In this document: in pieces, positions 17,678 to 26,307 of the stretch
How the letters are laid out: every line of letters begins with the position of its first letter
How positions within the stretch are numbered: the first letter of the stretch is position 1
Assembly: GCA_900473915.1 (NCBI GenBank)
Contig: UCNG01000006.1
Span: 265,878 to 329,877, forward strand
Reading direction: 5' to 3'
Length of the DNA: 64,000 nt
DNA from: Hyphomicrobiales bacterium
GTDB taxonomy: Bacteria; Pseudomonadota; Alphaproteobacteria; Rhizobiales; Rhizobiaceae
The notes under the pieces: model-generated
Seen by the model: only the letters and a program-made list of their open reading frames with translations
Told to the model about the DNA's origin: nothing
Database searches by the model: none
Program-made: the position numbers and the translations under genes

Positions 17678-18943
17678 TCAAATTCGTTTAGCTGGCAAAC
17701 GGATGCTCCTATAGGTGAAAACCAGCGACAGCAGATAAAGGCCGCCAAACACGATATTCAGTCCCAGAATCCAATCGTGATTGTCGGCATAGTTCACTAG
17801 CAGCAGCCAGACGAGAAATGCCTTGGCGGTGGTCATCAGCACCATGCTCAATGTCCTGAGACCGGTCTGGCCGCGCGCATACAGAATTTCGGTCTGGTAT
17901 TCTATGAGGTTGCGGAAACCCGGTACAAGCAGAACCAGCGGCAGCAGCCCGACAATCGGCGCAACGCTCGATCCGAGCGCATTCGGGAAGACTTGCAGGA
18001 AGACAACCATCGCGCCGAGACCTGCCACCGAGACGGCAAAGACCGCAAACTCCAGTCCGGCGCGGATGCGCAAAGAGGACAACATGTCCGGCGCGCGCAT
18101 GAGCTTTTGCACCAGCATCATGTTGAAGGACCGCACCGGCAAGGCCGTCAGGTCCACAAGGCGCATGATGATCGCGTAAAGCCCTGCCGTTGCAGGCCCG
18201 CCGATAGTCAGCACGAGAAGCTTGTCCAGCTCGGCCTGAATATAGAAGAGCAGTTCGGCCCCCATCACGGCAATCGCATCGGAAAGCCGCCGCATATAAA
18301 GCGCCGGTTTGAAGCGGAGCCGGATCGGCGGGTAGAATTTCAGCGCGGCCAGCAGCGCCACGCCATTGGCCGCCACATACCACCATGCCCAATGAGCGAT
18401 ATCGTGAGTGCTTGCCAGCCACATGAACAGAACGGCAGCGATGGCCCGCATGGCCGTACCGAAAATCACCAGTCCCGCCGATATGCCGAAGCGGCGCAGG
18501 CCATTGTTGACGATGATGACGATTTCCGTCGAACGCCACAGCAGGGCCTCGGCAAACACCACCAGGGCAAAGGGCAGGAAGGAAATGTCGCGGCTGAAAA
18601 AGACGAAATAAACCAGCCAGGATGCGAGCGCGAAAAGCGGCAAGGAAACCAGAATGGCGACCAGAAAACCCGCCGTATAGGCGCCGAGCAGGCGCGGCTT
18701 CACGGTCGATATGCGGTAAAGCGGCGAACTGAACCCCAGGGAAACGATGCGCGACAGCACTACCCCGGTACCCGATGCAGTGGCAAATATACCGAAATCA
18801 CCCGTCGGCAGCGTATTGGCAAGTGCGATGAAATAGACGAGTGAAACCACCAGCCTGCCAGCGGAGCCGGAAAACAGGGACAGGTAATCGCGCACCATTC
18901 CGGCATTATTGCCCGACAGTTTCCGCAGCGCTTTCGCTATCAA
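17678..18943 (-). CDS. polysaccharide flippase (Wzx-like)
   Basis: A 421-residue integral membrane protein with about 12 hydrophobic helices of the MATE/Wzx fold. The N-terminal DYLSLFSGSAGRLVVSLVYF and LPTGDFGIFATA resemble the first helices of lipopolysaccharide exporters. It should move undecaprenyl-linked repeat units across the inner membrane to the Wzy-like polymerase. The start is uncertain: the longest frame opens with TTG and has no clear ribosome site, and ATG 18896-18898 is the main alternative. The gene faces away from the Wzz-like gene. Confidence 0.8.
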   Translation of the reverse strand: MIAKALRKLSGNNAGMVRDYLSLFSGSAGRLVVSLVYFIALANTLPTGDFGIFATASGTGVVLSRIVSLGFSSPLYRISTVKPRLLGAYTAGFLVAILVSLPLFALASWLVYFVFFSRDISFLPFALVVFAEALLWRSTEIVIIVNNGLRRFGISAGLVIFGTAMRAIAAVLFMWLASTHDIAHWAWWYVAANGVALLAALKFYPPIRLRFKPALYMRRLSDAIAVMGAELLFYIQAELDKLLVLTIGGPATAGLYAIIMRLVDLTALPVRSFNMMLVQKLMRAPDMLSSLRIRAGLEFAVFAVSVAGLGAMVVFLQVFPNALGSSVAPIVGLLPLVLLVPGFRNLIEYQTEILYARGQTGLRTLSMVLMTTAKAFLVWLLLVNYADNHDWILGLNIVFGGLYLLSLVFTYRSIRLPAKRI

Positions 18944-19270
18944 CAGGGAGCCTCATCTATCGTGATCTGATGTGCGTTCGACCCTTTGGAACGGGAAGCG
19001 CAGCAAGGAGATTTAGCTAAAAAGACTTAAACTCTTCTTTGCAAGCGTAAAGAGAAAACAAGCAAAAGCTAAAATAGTCGAGTTGAGCATTTTGCGGTTG
19101 AGGGCGGCGTTATTTTAACTTTTTGTTTTCTATAAAAAATTACATTCGGCCATCAGGTTTGGGGCGGGCGGATTCCGGTTTGGCATGCGCAAGCTCCGGT
19201 TTATGGATTTCATAGCAGCGGTTGATACCGGAAACGGTGGAGGCGGCTACAGATACGGACGAATTCGACA
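18944..19270. other. divergent promoter region, flippase / Wzz-like gene
   Basis: A gap of 327 bases with an AT-rich stretch at 19020-19145, probably holding both divergent promoters. No gene, repeat or recognisable operator was found. Confidence 0.35.
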
Positions 19271-21049
19271 ATGAGCGATCACGAGGAGCGCAGAAAGGCG
19301 GGAGGTGAAAAACCTCTTCTCGCATTTTCCGATATGCGCCCAACCGGTCGCCCGGCTGTTCGTGAGGCCAGCGAAGCGGCACCGCCATGGACACCACCCG
19401 CGACATCAGATGAACGCGCCGCGTTCTTTCATCAACACGATCATGATCCGCAAGAAACGCCGGAACCCGTTATCGAGGAAGAGCCGGACGATGCGGATGT
19501 GATCGAGTTGCAAAAACGCGTCGCACTGATCGAAGCGGAGCTGGAGCGCAAGGTTCAGGAACGCCAACGTCGCAAAATTGCAGTCGAGACTGACACTCCA
19601 ACCCTTGAGCCGATCCGTGAAACGGTTCGGCGCGAGCCTCCCGTCGCCGACCGCTCGTCACCCGACACTGAATGGAAACCGCTGATCGATCCGCGCATTG
19701 CCATCGATGTGGTGCGGGGATCGCGCAGGCTCCTGCTGGTCACTACCGTATTGGGCGGTGTGGTTGCCGCGCTCTATGCATTGTCGCTGCCGCAGATGTA
19801 TGTCGCTTCGACCGATATTCTGGTCGATCCACGCAATATCAAGACAGTTGGAGACGAACTGACGCCGGGGCAGCTTCCGACCGATGCGTCGCTTGCCGTT
19901 GCGGAAAGCCAGGCTCGCATTATCGATTCCAGCAGCGTGCTGCTGAAGGTGATCGACAAGACGGACCTGACAAAGGATCCTGAATTCAACGGCACTCTGG
20001 TTCCGACCGGCATCGCCGGGCTGGTTGCGCAGATCAGGGAAATCTTGTCGCCCAAAAAGGCGAGCGACAGCCAGACGCTGCAAACCCGCGTGCTCTATAA
20101 CCTGCACAAGAGCATCGCCATTGGCCGCGATGCCAAGACCTTCATCTATTCGATCTCGGTGAAAACCCGCGATCCGCAGAAATCGGCCTCGCTTGCGAAC
20201 ACGATCAGTTCCGTTTTCCAGAGCGAGCTTGCATCGCTGCAATCGGACGCCGCACGGCGCACCTCGGACGAACTGTCGAACCGGCTTGCCGATATGCGCG
20301 CCAGTGTCGAACAGGCGGAGCGCGCAGCAGCTGATTTCCGCGCCTCGCACGATCTCGTCAATGTCGACGGCAAACTGATCAGCGACAACGACCTGACGCG
20401 GCTCAATGACCAGCTGACCAACCAGCGCGCCGAAACCATGCGGCTTCAGGCCCGGGTGCAGGTGCTGAGCAACGCCACCTCCGACAGCGTGGTGGCCGGG
20501 ACTTTGCCGGAAGATTTGCGATCCAACACGCTGACGGCGCTGCGGGCGCAATATGCGCAGGCGCGCCAGACGGCAAGCGGCTTGTCCACCCAGCTCGGCC
20601 CCCGTCACCCGGCGCTCATTCAGGCCCAGTCGCAGGCAGGCACGGTGCTGAACGATATCGATGCCGAACTGCGGCGCATCCGCTCCTCGCTGCAAGTCGA
20701 GGTGGCCCGGTCCGCTCAGCAGGAAAAGGACCTGACCGCCCGTCTGGCCCAGCTCAAGTCACAGCAGGCGAACAATAGCGGCGATCTGGTGAAATTGCGT
20801 GAGCTTGAGCGCGAAGCCACGGCGCGCCGCTCCGTCTACGAAGCCTTCCTCCTGCGCTCGCGCGAGACAAACGAACAGGAAGGGCTGAATACGGCCAATG
20901 TCAGGGTTCTTTCGGAAGCCCGCCCGCCGCTCGATCCGGCCAGCACGTCGCGCAAGCTGATCGTCATCGCGGGGCTGATTGCAGGCTTCCTCGCGGGCCT
21001 TGCGATCACAGCCGTCCGCAATTTCGGACGGCTGCTGCGCCTGGCTTAA
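19271..21049 (+). CDS. Wzz/GumC-like polysaccharide chain-length / export protein
   Basis: A 592-residue inner-membrane protein. An unusually long, acidic, probably disordered cytoplasmic N terminus (about 1-150, including an 80-100 coiled-coil-like segment) precedes TM1 at about 153-172. The periplasmic Wzz domain begins MYVASTDILVDPRN. Long coiled coils at about 320-540 contain the GNVR-type segment LGPRHPALIQAQSQAG, and TM2 lies near 563-583. No tyrosine-kinase domain follows, unlike ExoP/Wzc. It should set chain length or support export in the Wzx/Wzy route. Its stop is one base from that of the convergent acetyltransferase gene. Confidence 0.85.
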   Translation: MSDHEERRKAGGEKPLLAFSDMRPTGRPAVREASEAAPPWTPPATSDERAAFFHQHDHDPQETPEPVIEEEPDDADVIELQKRVALIEAELERKVQERQRRKIAVETDTPTLEPIRETVRREPPVADRSSPDTEWKPLIDPRIAIDVVRGSRRLLLVTTVLGGVVAALYALSLPQMYVASTDILVDPRNIKTVGDELTPGQLPTDASLAVAESQARIIDSSSVLLKVIDKTDLTKDPEFNGTLVPTGIAGLVAQIREILSPKKASDSQTLQTRVLYNLHKSIAIGRDAKTFIYSISVKTRDPQKSASLANTISSVFQSELASLQSDAARRTSDELSNRLADMRASVEQAERAAADFRASHDLVNVDGKLISDNDLTRLNDQLTNQRAETMRLQARVQVLSNATSDSVVAGTLPEDLRSNTLTALRAQYAQARQTASGLSTQLGPRHPALIQAQSQAGTVLNDIDAELRRIRSSLQVEVARSAQQEKDLTARLAQLKSQQANNSGDLVKLRELEREATARRSVYEAFLLRSRETNEQEGLNTANVRVLSEARPPLDPASTSRKLIVIAGLIAGFLAGLAITAVRNFGRLLRLA

Positions 21050-21050
21050 T

Positions 21051-21653
21051 TTACGCAGACTGGCGTGCGGGTGCCTCGACACGCGGCACCTTGCGTCCGC
21101 TGGCGCGCAAGACGCCACGCGCGCCGTCCAGGTGGCCGGGTTTCAGCTCAAGCGCCAGAAACCGACGTTTTTCATAGGGGCCGGGCATGGCAAGATCGCC
21201 GGTCTTTTCAGCGGTGAAGCCGAAGCGCCCGTAATATTCCGGATCGCCGACAAGCAGGATCGCGCCATGGCCAAGGCGTCTGGCCTCATCAATCGCATGA
21301 CGCATCAACGCCGAACCGATGCCGCAACCGGCGGCAGAAGGATCGACGGCCAGCGGACCGAGCAGCAAGGCGGATACGGGAAAGCCAAAGGCATCGAGAC
21401 CGGCATGGACATCCCACAGCCGCACGGTGCCTGTGAGTGCTCCGTCCTCACCCAGCGCGGCAAAAGCCAGCCCTGCCGCTGGCAGGCGACCGCGACGCAG
21501 CTTTTCCGAAGATTTGCGGCGGCGGCCTTCGCCCATCGCGCGATCAAGCAGCGCTTCGCGCGCCAGAACATGCTCCAGCGCCTCGCCGGCAACTGTGACA
21601 GCCGGGGCGACAACGGTTGTGATATTTTCCTGAATTTCCAGAGTTGCGTTCAT
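21051..21653 (-). CDS. GNAT family N-acetyltransferase (YhbS-like)
   Basis: A 200-residue protein whose middle contains LGPLAVDPSAAGCGIGSALM, the acetyl-CoA-binding motif A (Q/RxxGxG/A type), followed by GDPEYYGRFGF, a segment typical of YhbS-like N-acetyltransferases. The acceptor is unknown. An N-terminal extension is possible, but ATG 21651-21653 has GGGGA upstream. It could belong to the polysaccharide cluster by position, but the composition matches housekeeping relatives and I do not claim a link. Confidence 0.8.
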   Translation of the reverse strand: MNATLEIQENITTVVAPAVTVAGEALEHVLAREALLDRAMGEGRRRKSSEKLRRGRLPAAGLAFAALGEDGALTGTVRLWDVHAGLDAFGFPVSALLLGPLAVDPSAAGCGIGSALMRHAIDEARRLGHGAILLVGDPEYYGRFGFTAEKTGDLAMPGPYEKRRFLALELKPGHLDGARGVLRASGRKVPRVEAPARQSA

Positions 21654-21747
21654 CACATCTATCCCCGCAAAGCGGCAGCAGCATACCCATCCAGTGCCTT
21701 GCGGCACTGAACGAATTGAGAGGATCATTAGGTTTAAGACCTATTGA

Positions 21748-22881
21748 TCAGATGACGTAGGATCGGAGCGGTTCGAAGCCGTTGAACGCCACCGCCGAAT
21801 AGGTGGTGGTGTATGCGCCCGTGCCTTCGATGAGGATCTCATCACCGATGGTCAGCGAGACCGGCAGCGGGTACGGCGTCTTTTCATAAAGCACGTCCGC
21901 ACTGTCGCAGGTCGGGCCAGCCAGTACGCATGGTTCGGTTTCGCTGCCGTCATGCGGGGTCACGATCTGATAGCGGATCGCCTCGTCCATGGTTTCGGCG
22001 AGGCCGCCGAACTTGCCAATGTCGAGATAGACCCAGCGCACATTGTCGTTGTCCGCCTTGCGGGAGACCAGAACCACTTCGGTCTTGATCACGCCTGCAT
22101 TGCCGACCATGCCGCGGCCCGGTTCGATGATGGTTTCCGGGATGCGGTTGCCGAAATGCTTGGACAGCGCGTCGAAGATCGCCATGCCATAGGCCTGCGC
22201 GGTCGGCACGTCCTTGAGGTAACGGGTCGGGAAACCGCCGCCCATGTTGACCATGCGCAGAACGATGCCTTCATCGGCAAGGGTGCGGAACACCTTGGCC
22301 GCATCGCCGAGCGCGCGATCCCATGCGGTGAGGTCCGTCTGCTGCGAGCCGACGTGGAACGACACACCATAGGAATCGAGGCCGAGCGACTTTGCATGGC
22401 GTAGAACGTCGATGGCCATCGCAGGCACGCAGCCGAACTTGCGCGACAGCGGCCATTCGGCGCCTTCACCGTCGGTCAGCACACGGCAGAACACGCGGCT
22501 GCCGGGAGCGGCGCGCGCAACCTTTTCCACTTCTTCCACGCAATCGACCGCATAAAGGCGAATGCCCAGCTCGAAAGCGCGCGCAATATCGCGCTCCTTC
22601 TTGATGGTGTTGCCATAGGAGATGCGGCTTGGCGTGGCGCCAGCTTCCAGCGCCATTTCAATCTCGGCAACCGAAGCGGTGTCGAAGCATGAGCCGAGCG
22701 AAGCGAGCAGGCGCAGGATTTCCGGCGCGGGATTCGCCTTCACGGCATAGAAGATACGCGAGTAAGGCAGGGCCTTCTCGAAGCTCTCATAGTTGTCGCG
22801 CACGACGTCGGTGTCAACGACGAGGCAAGGGCCGTCCGGACGGCGGGTGTTGAGGAAGTCGATGATACGCTGCGTTGCCAT
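21748..22881 (-). CDS. ornithine/lysine decarboxylase, alanine-racemase fold
   Basis: A 377-residue PLP enzyme of fold type III. FYAVKANPAPEIL carries the PLP-binding Lys, VSFHVGSQQTD and VNMGGGFPTRY the cofactor loops, EPGRGMVG the phosphate contact, and GPTCDSADVLYE the catalytic Cys of the second subunit. It makes putrescine from ornithine (or cadaverine from lysine), which homospermidine synthase (41806-43251) can use. ATG 22879-22881 is chosen over a longer frame because the domain begins there. A long structured leader precedes it, as for the alphaproteobacterial speF RNA motif. Confidence 0.9.
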   Translation of the reverse strand: MATQRIIDFLNTRRPDGPCLVVDTDVVRDNYESFEKALPYSRIFYAVKANPAPEILRLLASLGSCFDTASVAEIEMALEAGATPSRISYGNTIKKERDIARAFELGIRLYAVDCVEEVEKVARAAPGSRVFCRVLTDGEGAEWPLSRKFGCVPAMAIDVLRHAKSLGLDSYGVSFHVGSQQTDLTAWDRALGDAAKVFRTLADEGIVLRMVNMGGGFPTRYLKDVPTAQAYGMAIFDALSKHFGNRIPETIIEPGRGMVGNAGVIKTEVVLVSRKADNDNVRWVYLDIGKFGGLAETMDEAIRYQIVTPHDGSETEPCVLAGPTCDSADVLYEKTPYPLPVSLTIGDEILIEGTGAYTTTYSAVAFNGFEPLRSYVI

Positions 22882-23190
22882 GGTCGTTCTCCCGCACGGC
22901 TTGATCTTGCCGTATTCTAAGGGACAAAGTGTGCATGAACGCATCCGCGGTGAGAACAGCCTTTGGAGATGCTGGTATCACGCGAAAACTCATGCGGCGA
23001 TGGAACAACGCTCAATTCGCGTTACTCCGCTTTGTCTGCCTTGGATTGGAATTGGAGAACCGCATCCGCACTTCTGGCAATGAAGGTGTGCCTCTTCAGT
23101 AATTTCAGCTTTTGGACAGCCGAAAGACACTAGAAAGGCCCGCACCGTCGTTGCTTCAAGATGTCCTCGATCTGGCGGTTGGCCAACAGA
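22882..23190 (-). ncRNA. probable speF-type leader RNA of the decarboxylase gene
   Basis: In alphaproteobacteria the ornithine decarboxylase gene is commonly preceded by the Rfam speF motif, a conserved structured leader. Here 580 bases separate the gene from its neighbour. The part next to the start codon contains an ACGGC/GCCGT hairpin and several further GC-rich inverted pairs. I assign it by position and gene identity; I could not align it to the model, so the ends are approximate. Confidence 0.45.
22990..23145 (-). CDS. candidate 51-residue leader peptide with CxxCxC
   Basis: Inside the decarboxylase leader a short frame ends with HCQKCGCGSPIPIQGR and ERCSIAA before TGA. The cysteine cluster and balanced composition look protein-like. 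No Shine-Dalgarno site precedes the GTG at 23143-23145, so the true start is unknown, or the frame may be chance. It could be a regulatory upstream peptide. Confidence 0.25.
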   Translation of the reverse strand: MRAFLVSFGCPKAEITEEAHLHCQKCGCGSPIPIQGRQSGVTRIERCSIAA

Positions 23191-23378
23191 TCGACTGGAG
23201 CGGTTAGGTCCAGGTACCGTACCGAATTCCTCACCATTCGAGGATCGGCGGACACCCACAGGCACGTGCGACTTTGGGCAACCGCGATATAAGTCCAAAG
23301 TCGTGTCCATTCAATGACAAAAACTTCTCTGGATGAATTTATTTTTGGCAGGATCACATTGAACGGCATGCTTGCCAT
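23130..23378 (-). CDS. hypothetical 82-residue protein (doubtful)
   Basis: An open frame starting MASMPFNVILPK, with plausible amino-acid composition but no recognised domain and no ribosome-binding site before the ATG. It ends inside the decarboxylase leader. It overlaps the candidate leader peptide in another frame, so at most one of the two is likely to be real. Listed only because it fills an otherwise empty stretch. Confidence 0.2.
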   Translation of the reverse strand: MASMPFNVILPKINSSREVFVIEWTRLWTYIAVAQSRTCLWVSADPRMVRNSVRYLDLTAPVDLLANRQIEDILKQRRCGPF

Positions 23379-23462
23379 TGTTCAATATTAGTGAAACATT
23401 CTTCGCTTGGACCCGCTTTGAAAGAGGGTAAACATCCCGTTAATTGCTGCATGTTGTGAACA

Positions 23463-24650
23463 ATGGCCCGCTTCGATCCCTTCAATGCCATCATTGCAAA
23501 AGCTGAAAAGCCGCCTGTTCACGCTTCGACTGGGCCGCTTGAAGGCGAGAGGCTCGCCGTAAAAGACATTTATGATGTCGCAGGAATGGTGACCGGATGC
23601 GGGAATCCGCAGATTCAAGCCGAATCACCTCGCGCCGAAAGATCGGCTCCGGTGGTGGAAAAGCTTCTCGCCGCCGGGGCGGAATTTGTCGGCAAGGCGC
23701 AGACCGACGAACTTGCCTTCTCGCTGATGGGGCAGAATTCGCATTTCCCTTACCCCGTCAATCCGGCAGCGCCGGACCGCGTGACGGGCGGCTCATCGTC
23801 CGGTTCGGCGGCGGCTGTGGCAGGCAAGCTCGCCGACATTGCGCTCGGATCCGACACCGGCGGTTCCATTCGCGCTCCTGCAAGCTTCTGCGGTCTTGTC
23901 GGCCTGCGCGCCACCCATGGCCGTATCCCGCTCGAAGGGATCATGCCGCTTGCGCCCTCGCTCGATACGATCGGATGGTTTGCGCGCGACATAGAGCTTT
24001 ACGACCGTGTCGGCGCGATCCTGCTTGGCGACGACGCCGGCGAATTCCGGCTGACGAAGCTTCTTTACATGCCGGTTCTGGAACAGCTTCTGCTGGGCGA
24101 GGCCGAGACGGATGCCTATCGCGCCATGTTTGCCGAAGTGCGCCCACACTTCGCGAGCCTCAAGGCGGCGAGCCAGCCGACGCTTTCGATAGATGAACTC
24201 TATCTGGTCTTCCGCCATATTCAGGGTGCGGAAGCCTGGGCGACGCATGGCGGCTGGATTTCTTCCGGTGATCGCAAGCTCGGCCCTGGCGTCGCGGACC
24301 GTTTTGCCTTCGGCGCGGAAATCGCCGCTGATCTCGTTGCCAGCCAGCGTGCGCGCCGGGCGCAATTCACGCAGGAACTTGAAAAGATCATCGGGAATGA
24401 CGCCGTGCTGGCGCTGCCGACCGTACCGGGTGCGGCTCCGCTCGCAAAAGAACCTTTCGAGACCTTGCAGGCCTATCGCGAGCAGGCACTGCGCCTGCTG
24501 TGCCTTTCGGTGCTTTCCGGCCTGCCGCAAATCACATTACCCTTGGGGCAGGTGCAGGGCGCACCTTTCGGCATTTCTTTCATAGGACCACGCGGCAGCG
24601 ACCGGGCGCTGATCGCACTGGCCAGAAACATTATCGGGAAGCGGGGCTAA
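23463..24650 (+). CDS. amidase signature family hydrolase
   Basis: A 395-residue amidase. The Ser-cisSer-Lys triad is visible: Lys in AVKDIYDVAG, the glycine/serine-rich GGSSSGSAAAVA, and GSDTGGSIRAPA with the nucleophile Ser. The C-terminal half is shorter and more variable than in GatA (about 480 residues), so it is a general amidase (AtzE/indoleacetamide-hydrolase-like) rather than the GatCAB subunit. Three bases separate it from a LysR regulator on the same strand, which suggests a regulated catabolic function. The substrate is unknown. Confidence 0.82.
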   Translation: MARFDPFNAIIAKAEKPPVHASTGPLEGERLAVKDIYDVAGMVTGCGNPQIQAESPRAERSAPVVEKLLAAGAEFVGKAQTDELAFSLMGQNSHFPYPVNPAAPDRVTGGSSSGSAAAVAGKLADIALGSDTGGSIRAPASFCGLVGLRATHGRIPLEGIMPLAPSLDTIGWFARDIELYDRVGAILLGDDAGEFRLTKLLYMPVLEQLLLGEAETDAYRAMFAEVRPHFASLKAASQPTLSIDELYLVFRHIQGAEAWATHGGWISSGDRKLGPGVADRFAFGAEIAADLVASQRARRAQFTQELEKIIGNDAVLALPTVPGAAPLAKEPFETLQAYREQALRLLCLSVLSGLPQITLPLGQVQGAPFGISFIGPRGSDRALIALARNIIGKRG

Positions 24651-24653
24651 ACC

Positions 24654-25547
24654 ATGGACACCCTCACACGTATGCGCGCCTTCATCGACGTGGTCGAGGC
24701 GGAAGGATTTTCCGCCGCAGCGCGAAAAATCGGGCGTTCCAAGGCACTCCTGTCCAAATATGTGCGCGAATTGGAGGATGAGCTTGGCGCGCGCCTTCTC
24801 AACCGCACCACGCGACAATTCTCGCTGACCGAGGCCGGGCATACCTATTATCACCGCGCGGTCGAAATCATTCGCGAGATCGACGCGCTGCAAGACGCTG
24901 TCAGCGAAACCAGTTCCGATGCGCGCGGCCGCATCAAGCTGTCGGCCCCGCGCACTTTTGCCGATGCCGTCATCGGCCAGTCGCTCATCGATTTCTGCCT
25001 TGCCCACCCGGAAATCGTGCTCGACGTGCGGCTGGACGACCGTTTTGTCGATCTGGTGGAAGAAGGCTTCGACCTCGCGATCCGCATCACCCGCTTGCAG
25101 GATTCTTCCCTCATTGCAAAGAGACTATCGCCGTTCCATTCCGTCCTGTGCGGCGCGCCGGAACTGATTGCGCGCGTCGGCAAGCCAGAACGCCCCGAGG
25201 ATCTGGCCGACCGGCCCTGCATCATCGACACCAATGCGCGCTCGCGCAACAACTGGCATTTCCGCAATACGGACGGTTCGATGATGACGGTTCCCGTCAA
25301 TGGCCCGATTGAAGTCAACAGTCCCGTTGCCACAAAGAATGCCGCACTCGCAGGCCTTGGCTTCTCCATGCTGCCCGCCTTCATCGCCGAAGAAGAAATC
25401 GAGCGCGGCAGGCTGGTTTCCTGTCTGGACGAGTTTATCGTGAAAGATGGCGGCATCTACGCGGTCTATCCGCATCGGCGTTATCTGCCCGCGAAAATCC
25501 GCGCGCTGGTGGATTTTCTGACCCAATGGTTCAAGGAACGGGAGTAG
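24654..25547 (+). CDS. LysR family transcriptional regulator (amidase-linked)
   Basis: A 297-residue LTTR. The N-terminal winged HTH runs from MRAFIDVVEAEGFSAAARK to LLNRTTRQFSLTEAG, and the substrate-binding domain starts near residue 90 (GRIKLSAP). It is most similar in style to the DsdC/AaeR-like group that begins TLTRMRAFIDVVE. It follows the amidase gene directly, so it may control that unit; there is no divergent target, which is unusual for the family. Confidence 0.85.
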   Translation: MDTLTRMRAFIDVVEAEGFSAAARKIGRSKALLSKYVRELEDELGARLLNRTTRQFSLTEAGHTYYHRAVEIIREIDALQDAVSETSSDARGRIKLSAPRTFADAVIGQSLIDFCLAHPEIVLDVRLDDRFVDLVEEGFDLAIRITRLQDSSLIAKRLSPFHSVLCGAPELIARVGKPERPEDLADRPCIIDTNARSRNNWHFRNTDGSMMTVPVNGPIEVNSPVATKNAALAGLGFSMLPAFIAEEEIERGRLVSCLDEFIVKDGGIYAVYPHRRYLPAKIRALVDFLTQWFKERE

Positions 25548-25606
25548 AGCGCTCCAGCGTCGCACTTTTGCCGCCTTCAGGCATAAGCGTGGAAAAACTC
25601 TAACGG
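25545..25606. repeat. degenerate palindromic repeat, copy F
   Basis: The sequence begins at the TAG stop of the LysR gene (TAGAGCGCTCCAGC) and ends GGAAAAACTCTAAC. It is a diverged relative of the TAGAGCATT...AAAGTG repeats at 46547 and 52461. Confidence 0.4.
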
Positions 25607-25614
25607 GAAGTTTT

Positions 25615-26307
25615 ATGCCGGTTTCGTCGTCTTGGCTCAAAATCAGGTTCGTTCGGGCTGCCGCAACTGTGTTGCTGGCCGTTCTGCCGACGGCTGCGCT
25701 CGCCCACCCGCATGTCTTTGCCGAAGCGCGGCTGGAGCTCTCCATCGCGCCCGACGGTACCGTCGAGAAGCTGGCGCATGTCTGGCGCTTCGATGACGTA
25801 TTCTCCTCAACCGTGCTGATGGAGTTCGACAAGAATGGCGACTTGCAGCTCGACAAAAACGAGTTGATCGACCTCGGCCACGTCATCAACGGTTCGATTG
25901 CCGAATTCAAATATTTCCAGACTATTCTGGACAACGGCAAGGATGTGAAAATGGCAAGGCCGACCGATCTGGCCGCCGACTTCACCGACAATCGCCTGCT
26001 CATCATTTTCACCAGCAAGCCTGAAAAGCCGCTGAAGCTCGCAGCCGGGCACAAGGTCAGTTTCGGCGTCTATGACCCGACCTTCTATACCGCCATCGAT
26101 TACATGAATGACAGCGACCTGATCGTGAAGGGCCTGCCCGCAGGCTGCACGTCCAAGGTCGTCCGCCCCGATCCGGACGAGGCGCTCGCCCAGAACCAGG
26201 CGACACTGACCGATGCATTCTTCAACGATCCGGCGGGCACGAACATGTCGAAAATCTTTGCAACCCGTCTTGAGATAGACTGTGAACCGAAAGGAAAGAC
26301 TGGCTGA
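25615..26307 (+). CDS. DUF1007 family periplasmic protein
   Basis: A 230-residue exported protein: signal peptide to about residue 31 (VLLAVLPTAALA), then AHPHVFAEARLEL, the DUF1007 start. An EF-hand-like loop, DKNGDLQLDKNE, lies near residue 80. The family nearly always sits directly before NicO-type metal exporters, as here (TGATG overlap with the next gene). It is thought to be a periplasmic partner that binds the metal or opens the channel; this role is not firmly shown. A GGAAG precedes the ATG. Confidence 0.83.
   Translation: MPVSSSWLKIRFVRAAATVLLAVLPTAALAHPHVFAEARLELSIAPDGTVEKLAHVWRFDDVFSSTVLMEFDKNGDLQLDKNELIDLGHVINGSIAEFKYFQTILDNGKDVKMARPTDLAADFTDNRLLIIFTSKPEKPLKLAAGHKVSFGVYDPTFYTAIDYMNDSDLIVKGLPAGCTSKVVRPDPDEALAQNQATLTDAFFNDPAGTNMSKIFATRLEIDCEPKGKTG

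Noticed and set aside
19658-20695. 345-codon open frame opposite the Wzz-like gene
   Set aside because: Antisense shadow; the composition mirrors the coiled-coil gene.
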